NCBI RefSeq assembly: GCF_000374925.1
Contig: NZ_KB895557.1
Span: 1 to 63,972 of the forward strand
DNA length: 63,972 bases
Source: Arthrobacter sp. 131MFCol6.1
Lineage (GTDB): Bacteria; Actinomycetota; Actinomycetes; Actinomycetales; Micrococcaceae
Reading direction: 5' to 3'
Positions 1 to 8,735 of this stretch are shown piece after piece; within the stretch, counting starts at the first letter, position 1; each line of letters opens with the position of its first letter. The position numbers were made by a program, and so were the translations under genes. The notes beneath the pieces were generated by a model. That model saw only the letters and a list, made by a program, of their open reading frames with translations, was not told the origin of the DNA and made no database searches.

Positions 1-153
1 CACCGGGGCCGGGAGGGACACGATCCAGGCAAGAATCTCGGCATAATCCGGGGACATCCGGTGCGGAATGATCTCGCCGGTCTGCGCGTCCAGGGCGCAT
101 CCGGCAACAGAACGGGCATGGACATCCAGGCCGACGCTTGTACGCTCAAACAT
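1..153 (-). CDS. IS110-family transposase, N-terminal part (cut by window edge)
   Basis: Only the first 51 codons are inside the window; the gene continues beyond position 1. The protein opens with MFERTSVGLDVHARSV, the usual start of IS110/IS1111 (DEDD, RuvC-like) transposases, where the Asp of GLDVH is the first acidic catalytic residue. The ATG at 151-153 has a GGAGG ribosome site about 8 bases upstream. Enzymes of this family move an insertion sequence through a Holliday-junction-like intermediate. Whether the full gene is intact cannot be judged here. A 12-bp inverted repeat (155-166 and 231-242) lies just upstream and may mark the element end. Confidence 0.8.
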   Translation of the reverse strand, partial: MFERTSVGLDVHARSVAGCALDAQTGEIIPHRMSPDYAEILAWIVSLPAPV

Positions 154-154
154 A

Positions 155-242
155 GCTGGAACCTCCAATTTCAAATGTGGCTCTACCTGTTCGCCAAGTG
201 TGGCAGGCAACCCACGTCCCGCTTTGAAAAGGAGGTTCCAGC
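155..242. repeat. 12-bp perfect inverted repeat upstream of IS110 transposase
   Basis: GCTGGAACCTCC at 155-166 is repeated in inverted orientation at 231-242. The left arm contains the transposase ribosome site. The remaining noncoding bases to 269 hold no gene. It may be an element terminus, a hairpin in the transposase leader, or a chance copy of a GGAGG-containing sequence. Confidence 0.5.
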
Positions 243-269
243 CCGAAAAACCCGGCTACCTCATATCGT

Positions 270-1916
270 CTAGCCAGCGGTGCCGACGTCCTTGGCGTCC
301 ATGATCCGGTAGGCGTAGCCCTGCTCGGCGAGGAACCGCTGCCGCTTCGCGGCGAAATCCTGGTCCAGGGTGTCCCGGGCCACGAGCGAGTAGAACCGGG
401 CGGAGCGGCCGTCCTTCTTCGGGCGCAACAGCCGGCCCAGGCGCTGGGCTTCCTCCTGGCGGGAACCGAACGAACCGGAGACCTGGATCGCGACCGACGC
501 CTCGGGCAGGTCGATGGAGAAATTGGCGACCTTGGAAACCACCAGGGTCTGCACGTCGCCGGCTCGGAAGGCGTCGAAGAGCCGCTGGCGTTCCTTCACC
601 GACGTGTCGCCCTTGATCACCGGCGCGCCCAGGCGCTCGCCGATCTCGTCGAGCTGGTCGATGTACTGCCCGATCACCAGGAGCTGCTCCCCGGCGTGTT
701 CGGCGACGAGTTCTTCGACCACCCGGGTCTTCGTCTCGGAGGTGGCACACAGGCGGTATTTGTCGGCGTCCTCCGCCATGGCATAGGCCACCCGTTCGTC
801 CCGGGGCAGGTCCACCCGGACTTCCACGCAATCGGCCGGGGCGATGTAGCCCTGGGCCTCGATGTCCTTCCACGGCGCGTCGTAGCGTTTCGGACCGATC
901 AGGCTGAAGACCTCGCCCTCCCGGCCGTCCTCGCGCACCAACGTGGCGGTCAGCCCGAGCCGGCGGCGGGCCTGCAGGTCTGCCGTCATCCGGAAGATCG
1001 GAGCGGGCAGCAGGTGGACCTCGTCGTAGATGATCAGGCCCCAATCGTTGCCGTCCACGAGCTCCAGGTGCGGGTACAGCCCGCCGCGCTTTGTAGTCAG
1101 GACTTGGTAGGTGGCGATCGTGACCGGCCGGACTTCCTTGACGGAGCCGGAGTACTCGCCGATCTCTTCCTCGGTCAGCGACGTGCGTTTGAGCAGCTCG
1201 TCCTTCCACTGCCGCGCGGCGACGGTGTTGGTCACCAGGATCAGCGTGGTGGTGGAGCTGGTGGCCATGGCGGCCGCCCCGACCAGCGTCTTGCCGGCGC
1301 CGCAGGGAAGGACGACGACGCCGCTGCCGCCGGCCCAGAAGTTCTCCGCGGCCAGTTGCTGGTAGGGCCGCAGCTTCCAGCCGGATTCGTTGAGCATGAT
1401 GGGGTGCGGGGTGCCGTCCACGTAGCCGGCCAGGTCCTCAGCCGGCCAGCCCAGCTTGAGCAGCAGCTGCTTGAGCTGCCCGCGCTGGGAGGAATGCACC
1501 ACCACCGTTTCCCCGTCGATCCGTGGCCCGAGCAGCGGGGCGATCTTCTTGGCGCGGCTGACTTCTTCGAGCACCGGGTAGTCGGAGGTGCGCATGACCA
1601 GGCCATGCTGCGGGTCCTTCTCCAGCCGGAGCCGGCCGTACCGGGACATGGTCTCTTCGATGTCGATCAGCAGGGAGTGGGGCACGGGGAACCGGGAGTA
1701 CGTGAGCAGGGTGTCCAGCACCTTTTCGGCGTCCAGCCCGGCAGCCCGGGCATTCCAGAGCCCCAGCGGCGTCAACCGGTAGCTGTGCACATGCTCCGGG
1801 GCCCGTTCCAGCTCGGCGAACGCCGCGATGGCGTGTCGGGCCTCCGTTGCGAGTTCGTGGTCGACCTCCAGCAGGATGGTCTTGTCACTCTGGACGATCA
1901 GGGGCCCGTCATTCAC
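270..1916 (-). CDS. XPB/RAD25-type DNA repair helicase
   Basis: This is a 548-residue superfamily-2 DNA helicase, the same size and layout as the bacterial XPB of mycobacteria. An N-terminal damage-recognition-like region (about 1-180) precedes the motor. Walker A is GAGKT at residues 206-210, the DEVH box is at 298-301, GLTAT (motif III) follows near 321, and a C-terminal helicase lobe carries the arginine-rich motif VI (QEEAQRLGRLLR). Bacterial XPB is an ATP-dependent 3'-5' unwinding enzyme linked to repair; its exact cellular role is less clear than in eukaryotes. It overlaps the upstream gene by 4 bases (ATGA), so the two are probably translationally coupled. Confidence 0.93.
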   Translation of the reverse strand: MNDGPLIVQSDKTILLEVDHELATEARHAIAAFAELERAPEHVHSYRLTPLGLWNARAAGLDAEKVLDTLLTYSRFPVPHSLLIDIEETMSRYGRLRLEKDPQHGLVMRTSDYPVLEEVSRAKKIAPLLGPRIDGETVVVHSSQRGQLKQLLLKLGWPAEDLAGYVDGTPHPIMLNESGWKLRPYQQLAAENFWAGGSGVVVLPCGAGKTLVGAAAMATSSTTTLILVTNTVAARQWKDELLKRTSLTEEEIGEYSGSVKEVRPVTIATYQVLTTKRGGLYPHLELVDGNDWGLIIYDEVHLLPAPIFRMTADLQARRRLGLTATLVREDGREGEVFSLIGPKRYDAPWKDIEAQGYIAPADCVEVRVDLPRDERVAYAMAEDADKYRLCATSETKTRVVEELVAEHAGEQLLVIGQYIDQLDEIGERLGAPVIKGDTSVKERQRLFDAFRAGDVQTLVVSKVANFSIDLPEASVAIQVSGSFGSRQEEAQRLGRLLRPKKDGRSARFYSLVARDTLDQDFAAKRQRFLAEQGYAYRIMDAKDVGTAG

Positions 1917-4405
1917 TGGAACAATTCCTCTGTAGCTTCTACGTCGATAATCCGGTGGATGGACAGGACCCGCTCCATCTCCTTGTCCGGATCGAACACC
2001 CGCACCCGCCCACCGTTCACAGCTACCGGAACAACGGTCTCGCGGGTGGCATTCCCCATGCTGTCCACGACGTTCATGATGACCCGCTGCCTGAGGCGGA
2101 TCGCCTTCAACAGGGTCTCGAGCCCCAGCTGGGTCGCCTCCTCGCTGCCCGGGGCCGCCGGCGGGTGGGCGCCGGAGCCGGGCGCCCGGGACCCGTTGGC
2201 GCGCAGCACGGCCAGTTGGGCCTCAATGTCGGCCTCCGGCGGGGCGGTCCGCGGAGCGGTGTAGACCGGCCGGCCGCTGCCGGGCGCGGGGGTGCTGCGG
2301 CGCAGCCGGACGACGGCGGAGGCAGCTTCCTCCAGTACGGGGGCGAGACCCAGGCCCCGGAGGACCTGGGCGGTTTCCCGGGTCGCGGCGTGGGAGACGA
2401 CCACGGTGGGCGCGATGCGCACCAGCCCGAGGCCGGCGGCGGCCGGGGCGTTGAGCAGCTCCAGCAGGGCGGTCTCGTCCTCGCTTTGGATGAAGCTGGC
2501 AGCGGCCCCCACCCGGAGCCGGGAATGGCGCGCGGCGGTGTCTTCGATGAGGTACTGGAGGGGCTGCGGGATGGCTGTGGCCGAATGCTGGCGCAGGAAG
2601 TCCAGCATCGCCGCGGCGTCCTGGCCGGCGTCGAGGGCCCGGCGCACGGAGGTGACGGAGAAACGGTAGATGGTGGCCGGTCCCTGCCCTTCGGCCGCGG
2701 CCATGGTCAGGAGCCGTTCGCTCAGTTCGGGGTCGAGGTAGCCCGGCGCCACCGCCGTCAGGTCCGCCTGCAGCAACACATGCTGCAGGGCAGCGGGCAG
2801 GTGTTCGCCCAGGATCCCCAGGGCATCATCCGGCTGCTCGGCGGCGATCGCGGCGCCCAGCTGGCTGAGCGCCCCGGAGCCGATCAGGCCGAGCATCTCG
2901 GCCTCCGCGAGGATGCCGCGGATCAGCGAGCTGAAGCGCCTGGCCATCCGGGGCTGCGTCCACTCGGCACGCTCCAGCACGGCGGCGGCATCGAGGACGG
3001 GGGCCTGCCCGTCGGGCGCCGCGGCCTCGAGGGTGAGTTCGCGCAGGATTTCCAAGACCCGTTTGCGGACCACCGGGGCGTCCGGCCGCTGCGCCTCGGC
3101 AGAGAGCGCATTGATGGTGGTCCCGGCCGGGCCCCGGTGTCCGGCAGGGCCCGGCGCGGCGGCATTCACCGGCTGGCCCACGAGGGACGGCGCGCGCTCG
3201 CTGGCCAGCCAGGCGTTGACCAGCCACAGCCACTGCTCCTGGCGCGGCAGCGACAGCCACTCCAGCTGCGGCGGCTGCACCCACGCAGAACTGTCGACGT
3301 CCAGCCGCAACAGACCGGCCATTCCGCAGAGCTCCGCGAGGACGCCGGCCTCGTGCACGTCCATCCGCAGCGAATCCGCCAGCCGCTTCATCTCCCGGAC
3401 CCCGACGCCCCCGCTGCGCAGCGTCGCCAGCGGCTGTTCGCGCACGGTGTAGAGCACTTCGCCCACGAGCCGCAGCGTCTCGGCGATAGCGCCCAACGCG
3501 GCGTTCCGGCGCAGCCCCGCGCTTGTGTGGCCCAGCCGGGGGACGGGCGGCGCGAGCGAAAAGTTCTCGATGACATACCCGCCGCGCAGCGACACTCCGA
3601 CGCTGTGCGGCAGTTCGACGTGGGCGGCGTCCAGCGGTACCAGCAGCCCGCGCGCCAGCAGCCAGTCCACGGGGCCGACGTCGGCGCTTTCGTGGAGCAC
3701 GGACGCCCGGCGCTGCGCCTGCGGAACGGCGCCCATGGCCCAGTTCCCGAACCGGGCCAGAAGGGCTGCGGTCCGATCCGGTGCGGTGGCCAGGATTTGC
3801 TGGAGCGATTCCGGTGTTGCCGTCCAGTGCTGCAGGGAAAGGGCGGCTTCCATCGGCGTCGTGGCGGGGGAGATGGTCGCCCCGCCGCGGTGCAGTTCCC
3901 CCACCAGCTGCACCACGCGCTGCGCAAAAGCGGGCTGGAGCCGTACAAGTTCGGTGTAGCTGCGTCCCAGCCCCGCCGGGTAAATGCCGATCACGTCCTT
4001 GAGGCTGCCGACCGGAAGATAGTGCCGCTGCTTGGCGGCGGCGGGAGTCGCGCCGTGCGGCGGATCGGCGCGGTTGACGAGGGCCAGTTCCTGCAGGGAA
4101 TGGAGGATCCGGTCGACGGCGGCAACCGAGGAGCCGTTGATCAGTTTCTTCAGCATCGCCGCCGACGCACTGTGCCCGGTATCGGCGTTGGTGCACAGGT
4201 GCAGGGTTTCCAAGACCTGCATCTGCGGGCGGTTGAGCCGTTCGAGTGCCCGCTGCACGCTGACCCGTCCGCTGGCACGGGCGGCGAGGGCGGCGAAGTC
4301 CGGAACGCCCGGAGAAATCAGGTCCGGCCGCGCGGAGAACAGGGCCCGCAACGATTCGTCGCTTCGTGCCTGAAGTTCCTTGCTGAGCGCGCGGATGAGG
4401 GACAT
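1913..4405 (-). CDS. helicase-associated (XPB/Ssl2-like) domain protein
   Basis: An 830-residue, Ala- and Leu-rich cytoplasmic protein of the actinobacterial family always found next to XPB. It has no Walker motifs; helical repeats in the first two thirds are followed by a C-terminal region (LLEAIRLRQRVIM-like, then a beta-rich WYL-like segment near residues 765-825, ending DVEATEELFQ) assigned in databases to helicase-associated or helicase C-terminal domains. The 4-base overlap with the XPB gene indicates one operon. It is likely a partner or loader of XPB, but the biochemical role is inferred. The ATG at 4403-4405 fits with the short gap to the next gene. Confidence 0.85.
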   Translation of the reverse strand: MSLIRALSKELQARSDESLRALFSARPDLISPGVPDFAALAARASGRVSVQRALERLNRPQMQVLETLHLCTNADTGHSASAAMLKKLINGSSVAAVDRILHSLQELALVNRADPPHGATPAAAKQRHYLPVGSLKDVIGIYPAGLGRSYTELVRLQPAFAQRVVQLVGELHRGGATISPATTPMEAALSLQHWTATPESLQQILATAPDRTAALLARFGNWAMGAVPQAQRRASVLHESADVGPVDWLLARGLLVPLDAAHVELPHSVGVSLRGGYVIENFSLAPPVPRLGHTSAGLRRNAALGAIAETLRLVGEVLYTVREQPLATLRSGGVGVREMKRLADSLRMDVHEAGVLAELCGMAGLLRLDVDSSAWVQPPQLEWLSLPRQEQWLWLVNAWLASERAPSLVGQPVNAAAPGPAGHRGPAGTTINALSAEAQRPDAPVVRKRVLEILRELTLEAAAPDGQAPVLDAAAVLERAEWTQPRMARRFSSLIRGILAEAEMLGLIGSGALSQLGAAIAAEQPDDALGILGEHLPAALQHVLLQADLTAVAPGYLDPELSERLLTMAAAEGQGPATIYRFSVTSVRRALDAGQDAAAMLDFLRQHSATAIPQPLQYLIEDTAARHSRLRVGAAASFIQSEDETALLELLNAPAAAGLGLVRIAPTVVVSHAATRETAQVLRGLGLAPVLEEAASAVVRLRRSTPAPGSGRPVYTAPRTAPPEADIEAQLAVLRANGSRAPGSGAHPPAAPGSEEATQLGLETLLKAIRLRQRVIMNVVDSMGNATRETVVPVAVNGGRVRVFDPDKEMERVLSIHRIIDVEATEELFQ

Positions 4406-4415
4406 CGCTCCAACG

Positions 4416-4649
4416 TTACCTTTCGCCGGGCCCGCGCGGGCGGCGACGTGCTACCACCGAGTCCACAACAAGCGCCAGCATGAGCAGGAAGGCCACCGGG
4501 AGGCCGTAGAGGGCCGTCGAAGTAATCCAGGCGGGCGCCACGGCATTGTTGAAGGCCATGGCCATGACAGCGGCGACGGCAACCAAGGACAGCACAGCAA
4601 GAGTGGCCGCTGCGATCATCAGGGGCCGCCGGTAACGCGTCAGTGTCAT
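4416..4649 (-). CDS. small two-TM membrane protein
   Basis: A 77-residue hypothetical protein beginning MTLTRYRRPLMIAA. Two hydrophobic stretches (about residues 10-32 and 46-65) suggest two membrane spans, with a positively charged tail (VVARRRPRGPGER) expected in the cytoplasm. I chose the ATG at 4647-4649. A TTG at 4686-4688 in the same frame would add 13 Arg-rich residues with no ribosome site. No strong Shine-Dalgarno precedes the ATG, so translation may be leaderless or weak. It lies 10 bases upstream of the helicase-associated gene and probably heads that operon. I do not recognise a named family. Confidence 0.6.
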   Translation of the reverse strand: MTLTRYRRPLMIAAATLAVLSLVAVAAVMAMAFNNAVAPAWITSTALYGLPVAFLLMLALVVDSVVARRRPRGPGER

Positions 4650-4827
4650 GGGGGCAACGCTAACAGTCCGGCATCGCCCGCGCCTCAAGCCGCGAAAGTG
4701 AACCAGGCAGGATAACCTTGAAAGATACAGACCAACACGGTCCGGGCAGTCATACCCTGAACCCGCGTATCCATGCGGATGCGGTGACCGCCGGCCGTGT
4801 CCCCGCAGAACGAAGAAGGTTGATTAC

Positions 4828-5211
4828 GTGCCTACCGGCAAGGTCAAGTGGTATGACAAGGAAAAAGGCTTCGGATTCCTCGCGGGCGAGGACGGCCAGG
4901 AAGTCTTCCTGCCCAAGTCCGCGCTGCCCGAAGGCATCACGGAGCTCAAGGCCGGCACTCGTGTTGAATTTGGTGTAGCCGACGGGCGCAAGGGTGCCCA
5001 GGCGCTGGGCCTGCGCGTGCTGGACAAGACGCCGTCCATCGCCAAGGCAAAGCGGCCCAGTGCCAGGGACCTTGCCCCGCTGGTCCAGGACCTCGTCAGC
5101 GTGCTGGACAACCTCTCCGGGACCCTGTCCGCGGGCAAGTACCCGGAAGGCAACAAGGGCAAGGCGATCGCAGCGGCCCTCCGTAAGGTTGCCGACGAGC
5201 TGGACGTATAA
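4828..5211 (+). CDS. cold-shock domain protein with C-terminal extension
   Basis: A 127-residue protein whose first ~68 residues are a cold-shock domain: GKVKWYDKEKGFGFL carries RNP1 (KGFGFL), and VFLPKSAL replaces the usual VFVH RNP2 core. Cold-shock domains bind single-stranded RNA or DNA and melt mRNA structure. Residues 70-127 are an extra Lys/Ala/Leu-rich domain (RDLAPLVQDLVSVLDNLSGT) common in longer actinobacterial homologues and of unknown role. The GTG start at 4828 is preceded by GAAGAAGG about 10 bases upstream. It lies 8 bases ahead of the DUF3027 gene, a conserved pairing. Confidence 0.9.
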   Translation: MPTGKVKWYDKEKGFGFLAGEDGQEVFLPKSALPEGITELKAGTRVEFGVADGRKGAQALGLRVLDKTPSIAKAKRPSARDLAPLVQDLVSVLDNLSGTLSAGKYPEGNKGKAIAAALRKVADELDV

Positions 5212-5219
5212 GGCTTTTG

Positions 5220-5834
5220 ATGACTCAGGAACCTGATCAGTTGCCGGCGCCGGATGCCGGATCCACAGCGCCCGCCGGGGCCAAAGCAACCGGCCCCAAG
5301 CAGGGAATCCGCCCGCGCGCCGGCGTGCCCGTCTGGCGCACCGGCAAGCCTGACGCTTTCCTGGCCGCCGCCGTCGACGTCGCCCGCGCCGCGGTGGAGG
5401 GCATTGCCCCCGCCGAGCAGATCGGCGAGCACATCGGCGCCCGAAGCGAGGGCGACCGCCTGGTGACCCACCTCTTCGAATCCAGGCTGCCCGGCTACGG
5501 CGGCTGGCAGTGGTACGCCGTGCTGACACGCAACTCGCGGTCCAAAGTGGTCACGGTGGACGAACTCGGTCTCCTGCCCTCCGAGGACTCCATCCTGGCG
5601 CCGGCCTGGGTTCCCTGGGCCGAGCGGGTCCGCCCGGAAGACGCGCAGGCTGACGAGGCCGCCGAGACGCCGTCCGGTTCCGAGGCGCCGTCGCAGGTGT
5701 CCGACGCCGACCAGCAGGATGCTGCCGACGCCAACGCCGCTGCGATGAACGACGACGACGCCAACGACGACGACGCCAACGACGACGAGCCGAACGACGA
5801 CGAGCGGGAACGCTCCGCGGACGAGGCCGACTAG
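5220..5834 (+). CDS. DUF3027 domain protein
   Basis: A 204-residue protein. The core (about residues 35-140: AVDVARAAVEGIA, GARSEGDRLVTHLFES, LPGYGGWQWYAVL, WVPWAERV) matches the actinobacterial DUF3027 family, whose function is unknown. The ATG at 5220 is preferred over the TTG directly before it. The C-terminal ~35 residues are an acidic Asn/Asp repeat built from ND-DDA units (bases about 5746-5811), probably disordered and liable to length change. Its position right after the cold-shock gene suggests co-transcription and perhaps a nucleic-acid-related role; that is inference. Confidence 0.8.
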   Translation: MTQEPDQLPAPDAGSTAPAGAKATGPKQGIRPRAGVPVWRTGKPDAFLAAAVDVARAAVEGIAPAEQIGEHIGARSEGDRLVTHLFESRLPGYGGWQWYAVLTRNSRSKVVTVDELGLLPSEDSILAPAWVPWAERVRPEDAQADEAAETPSGSEAPSQVSDADQQDAADANAAAMNDDDANDDDANDDEPNDDERERSADEAD

Positions 5835-5878
5835 CGGTTGGAAGCGTCCGGGAGCGTGTCTGGGGAGGGCTGGGGCTG

Positions 5879-7198
5879 ATGTCCACGTTCAAATCCCTGC
5901 ACATCCTGAACTACCGGATCTGGTTCGTCGGCGCCCTCATCTCCAACGTTGGCACCTGGATGCAGCGCACCGCCCAGGACTGGCTGGTGTTCGCCCACCT
6001 GACGGCGCACGATGCCGGGGCGGTGGGGATCACGATGGCCCTGCAGTTGGGTCCGCAGCTCTTCCTGGCACCCGTGGCCGGGCTGGTCGCCGATCGTTTC
6101 AACCGCAAGCGGCTCCTGGTGCTGACCCAGTCCGCCATGGCGCTGCTGAGCGCGGGGCTGGGCATCCTGGTGGTCACGGGCGCGGCGCAGCTCTGGCACG
6201 TCTACGCGTTCGCCCTGATGCTCGGCGTGGTCTCGGCCCTGGACGCCCCCGTCCGGCAGACCTTCGTCTCGGAGCTGGTCCAGGACGACTACCTGCCCAA
6301 TGCGGTGGCCCTGAACAGCGCGTCCTTCAACGTTGCCCGGATGATCGGCCCGGCCGTCGCCGGCGTGCTCACGGCCGCCGTCGGGCCCGGCTGGGTCTTC
6401 CTCCTCAATACACTCACCTTCGTGCCCCTGTTGCTCAGCCTGGCGAAAATCCCGTCGTCGTCGCTGCGCCGGCTGCCGCGTGCACCTGCGGGCAAGGGCA
6501 GGATCCGGGAGGGGCTGCGCTATGTGAGGTACCGTCCGGACCTGGTCGTGGTGCTGGTGGCGATCTTCATCGTGGGAACCCTCGGGCTGAATTTCGCCCT
6601 GTTCATCGCGGCCATGGTGGGGACGGAATTCGGCCTCGATGCGGGGGCCTTCGGCTTGATGAATTCGATCATGGCCATCGGTTCCGTCGCCGGGGCCCTG
6701 TTGTCCGCCGGCCGCGGCAAGCCACGGCTGCGGGTCATTTTCGGGGCGGCCGCCGCCTTCGGCGTGACCTCGGGCATCGCAGCGATGGCCCCGAGCTACT
6801 TCTGGTACGGGGTCGCACTTGTGCCCGTGGGGCTGTTCGCGATCACCATGATGACAAGCGCTAACGGGTACGTCCAGACCACCACGGAGCCCGTGATGCG
6901 GGGCCGGGTGATGGCCCTCTACATGGCGATCTTTATGGGCGGAACTCCCCTTGGTGCGCCGCTCGTCGGCTGGGTGGCAAACACCGCGGGCCCCCGCTGG
7001 TCCATGGCGGTCGCGGCCGGCGCCGGCCTGCTGGCGGCCCTGATCGGGCTGGTGTGGATCATCCGCGCGAAGCACCTGCGGCTCCACTTCAACCGCCGCG
7101 CCCGCGGGCTGCGGTACTTCCGCGTCGAAAGCGGGACGGGCGCGGCCGGTGCCGGCCTGGACGCGCAGCCGGAGGCACAGCCGGGCGGACGGGCCTGA
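5879..7198 (+). CDS. MFS transporter, EntS-like exporter family
   Basis: A 439-residue major facilitator with about 12 hydrophobic segments. The opening LHILNYRIWFVGALISNVGTWMQRTAQDWLV and the AGLVADRFNRKRLL loop between helices 2 and 3 are typical of the EntS/MFS_3 exporter group (siderophore or drug efflux). GMMTSANGYVQTTTEPVMRGRVMALYMA is the matching C-half signature. The ATG at 5879 has a GGGGAGGG ribosome site. The substrate cannot be read from sequence; the DtxR-type gene lies nearby but is not adjacent. It ends against a hairpin shared with the convergent serC. Confidence 0.85.
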   Translation: MSTFKSLHILNYRIWFVGALISNVGTWMQRTAQDWLVFAHLTAHDAGAVGITMALQLGPQLFLAPVAGLVADRFNRKRLLVLTQSAMALLSAGLGILVVTGAAQLWHVYAFALMLGVVSALDAPVRQTFVSELVQDDYLPNAVALNSASFNVARMIGPAVAGVLTAAVGPGWVFLLNTLTFVPLLLSLAKIPSSSLRRLPRAPAGKGRIREGLRYVRYRPDLVVVLVAIFIVGTLGLNFALFIAAMVGTEFGLDAGAFGLMNSIMAIGSVAGALLSAGRGKPRLRVIFGAAAAFGVTSGIAAMAPSYFWYGVALVPVGLFAITMMTSANGYVQTTTEPVMRGRVMALYMAIFMGGTPLGAPLVGWVANTAGPRWSMAVAAGAGLLAALIGLVWIIRAKHLRLHFNRRARGLRYFRVESGTGAAGAGLDAQPEAQPGGRA

Positions 7199-7207
7199 AA
7201 CGACGAC

Positions 7208-7249
7208 GGCGCCGTCACGGTTTGGGTTCTGTGGGGCCGTGACGACGCC
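7208..7249. terminator. bidirectional terminator-like hairpin
   Basis: A 13-base arm at 7208-7220 pairs with 7237-7249 (12 of 13 positions, one G:T). It lies between the convergent MFS and serC genes. There is no long T tract. Confidence 0.6.
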
Positions 7250-7259
7250 GGACGCAGGG

Positions 7260-8390
7260 CTACTTCTTCAGTTCCGCCACGACGAAATCGATGCACTCGA
7301 GCAGTGCCGAGACATCGTCGGGCTCGATCGCCACGAAGGTGGCGATGCGCAGCTGGTTTCGGCCCAGCTTTCGGTACGGCTCGGTATCGACGACGCCGTT
7401 GGCGCGGAGCACCTTGGCGATGGCCGAGGCGTCGATTGATTCGTCGAAGTCGATCGTGGCGATCACGTTGGAACGGTCCTCAGCCTTGGCCACGAACGGC
7501 GTGGCGTATCCGGACGCCTCGGCCCAGCGGTAGATGCGGCCGGCAGAGTCCGCGGTCCGGCCGGCGGCGAAGTCCAGGCCGCCGTTGGCGTTGAGCCACT
7601 GCACCTGGGCATCGAGCGTCACCAGGGTGGCCAGCGCGGGGGTGTTGTAGGTCTGGTTCAGCCGGGAATTGTCGATCGCCGTCTGGAGGTCCAGGAAATC
7701 GGGGATCCAACGGCCGCCGGCCTTGATCCGTGCCGCCCGCTCAAGCGCCGCCGGGGAGAACAGGCCCAGCCACAGGCCGCCGTCGGACGCGAAGTTCTTC
7801 TGCGGCGCGAAGTAATACACGTCCGCCTCCGCCACGTCCACGTCCAGCCCGCCCGCGGCCGAGGTCGCGTCCACCAGCACCAGCGAGCCCTCGTCGGCGC
7901 CGGCCACGCGCTGGACGGGTGCGGCAACGCCGGTTGACGTCTCGTTCTGCGGCCACGCGTAGACGTCGACGCCGGCCTCCGCCCGGGCGGTGGGGCGGGT
8001 GCCGGGTTCTGCCTTGATGATGGAGGACTCGGCAAGGAAGGGTGCCTTGTTGGTGGCGGAGGCGAACTTTGAGCCGAACTCGCCGAAGGACAGGTGCTGC
8101 GCCTTGTTCTCCACGAGCCCGAAGCTGGCAATGTCCCAGAACGCGGTGGATCCGCCGACGCCCAGCACCACTTCATAGCCTTCCGGTGCCCGGAAGAATT
8201 CGCTGAGGCCGTTGCGGACCGAGCCGACCAGGTTTTTCACGGGTGCCTGGCGGTGCGAGGTCCCCAACAGCTTCGACGAGGCCGCGGCCAGGGCGTCCAT
8301 CTGTTCCGGCCGGACTTTCGACGGGCCGGCGCCGAACCGTCCGTCCTTGGGCAGGAGGTTGGCGGGGATCGTGATGCTGGTGTCGCTCAC
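7260..8390 (-). CDS. serC: phosphoserine aminotransferase
   Basis: A 376-residue PLP enzyme converting 3-phosphohydroxypyruvate and glutamate to phosphoserine and 2-oxoglutarate in serine synthesis (it may also act in pyridoxine synthesis). It belongs to the mycobacterial-type SerC: LPKDGRFGAGPSKVRPEQ at the start, GVGGSTAFWD (phosphate/PLP binding), LVDATSAAGGLDVDV, and the PLP lysine in FAPQKNFASDGGLW. The length is normal. The start is GTG at 8388-8390 with GGAG 7 bases upstream. It stands alone, divergent from the DtxR-family gene, with a shared 345-base intergenic region. Confidence 0.95.
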   Translation of the reverse strand: MSDTSITIPANLLPKDGRFGAGPSKVRPEQMDALAAASSKLLGTSHRQAPVKNLVGSVRNGLSEFFRAPEGYEVVLGVGGSTAFWDIASFGLVENKAQHLSFGEFGSKFASATNKAPFLAESSIIKAEPGTRPTARAEAGVDVYAWPQNETSTGVAAPVQRVAGADEGSLVLVDATSAAGGLDVDVAEADVYYFAPQKNFASDGGLWLGLFSPAALERAARIKAGGRWIPDFLDLQTAIDNSRLNQTYNTPALATLVTLDAQVQWLNANGGLDFAAGRTADSAGRIYRWAEASGYATPFVAKAEDRSNVIATIDFDESIDASAIAKVLRANGVVDTEPYRKLGRNQLRIATFVAIEPDDVSALLECIDFVVAELKK

Positions 8391-8735
8391 AGTGGCTCCA
8401 ATTTTCGGCTGGTTCGTAGCGTGGCTGGGAGGTGGCGGGAGGGATGGCTACCACGGACACCCCTTTTCATACTGCCTGTTCTATTTTGCCTGACAGCTCC
8501 CGGCGATACGGAAAAAGGCCTGTCATAGTCCGGTCATTGAGACACCAGGGGACGGCTGGCCGGCTGGGGCTGAGGCAATAGCTCCAGGCCGATCGAAAGA
8601 TTATCCGGAGTAATTCAAAATAGGCTAGGCTGGCATGCGAACGTACGGCGGTTCCCGCCAGGGCGCATCCTGCATGCAGCCCGCACGCGGTACGGTGGGA
8701 ATGACGCTAGGACTGCGCTCGAGGAGCTGAGCTGA
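8391..8735. promoter_or_regulatory. divergent intergenic region with iron-box-like site
   Basis: This 345-base gap between serC and the DtxR-type gene holds no convincing gene. At about 8620-8638 the sequence AATAGGCTAGGCTGGCATG partly matches the DtxR/IdeR operator TTAGGTTAGGCTAACCTAA (about 12 of 16 core positions), suggesting autoregulation by the downstream gene. TAGGCT within it could also be a -10 box. On the serC side, TATGAA (8464-8469, minus strand) is a weak -10 candidate. Confidence 0.3.

Noticed and set aside
696..2264. Long open frame on the plus strand opposite the XPB helicase gene
   Set aside because: It is the mirror of a real high-GC gene; composition is Pro/Gly/Arg/His-rich with no domain, and XPB on the other strand has full motifs.
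1847..4483. 878-codon plus-strand frame opposite the helicase-associated gene
   Set aside because: Antisense shadow with low-complexity product; the minus-strand gene belongs to a conserved XPB operon.
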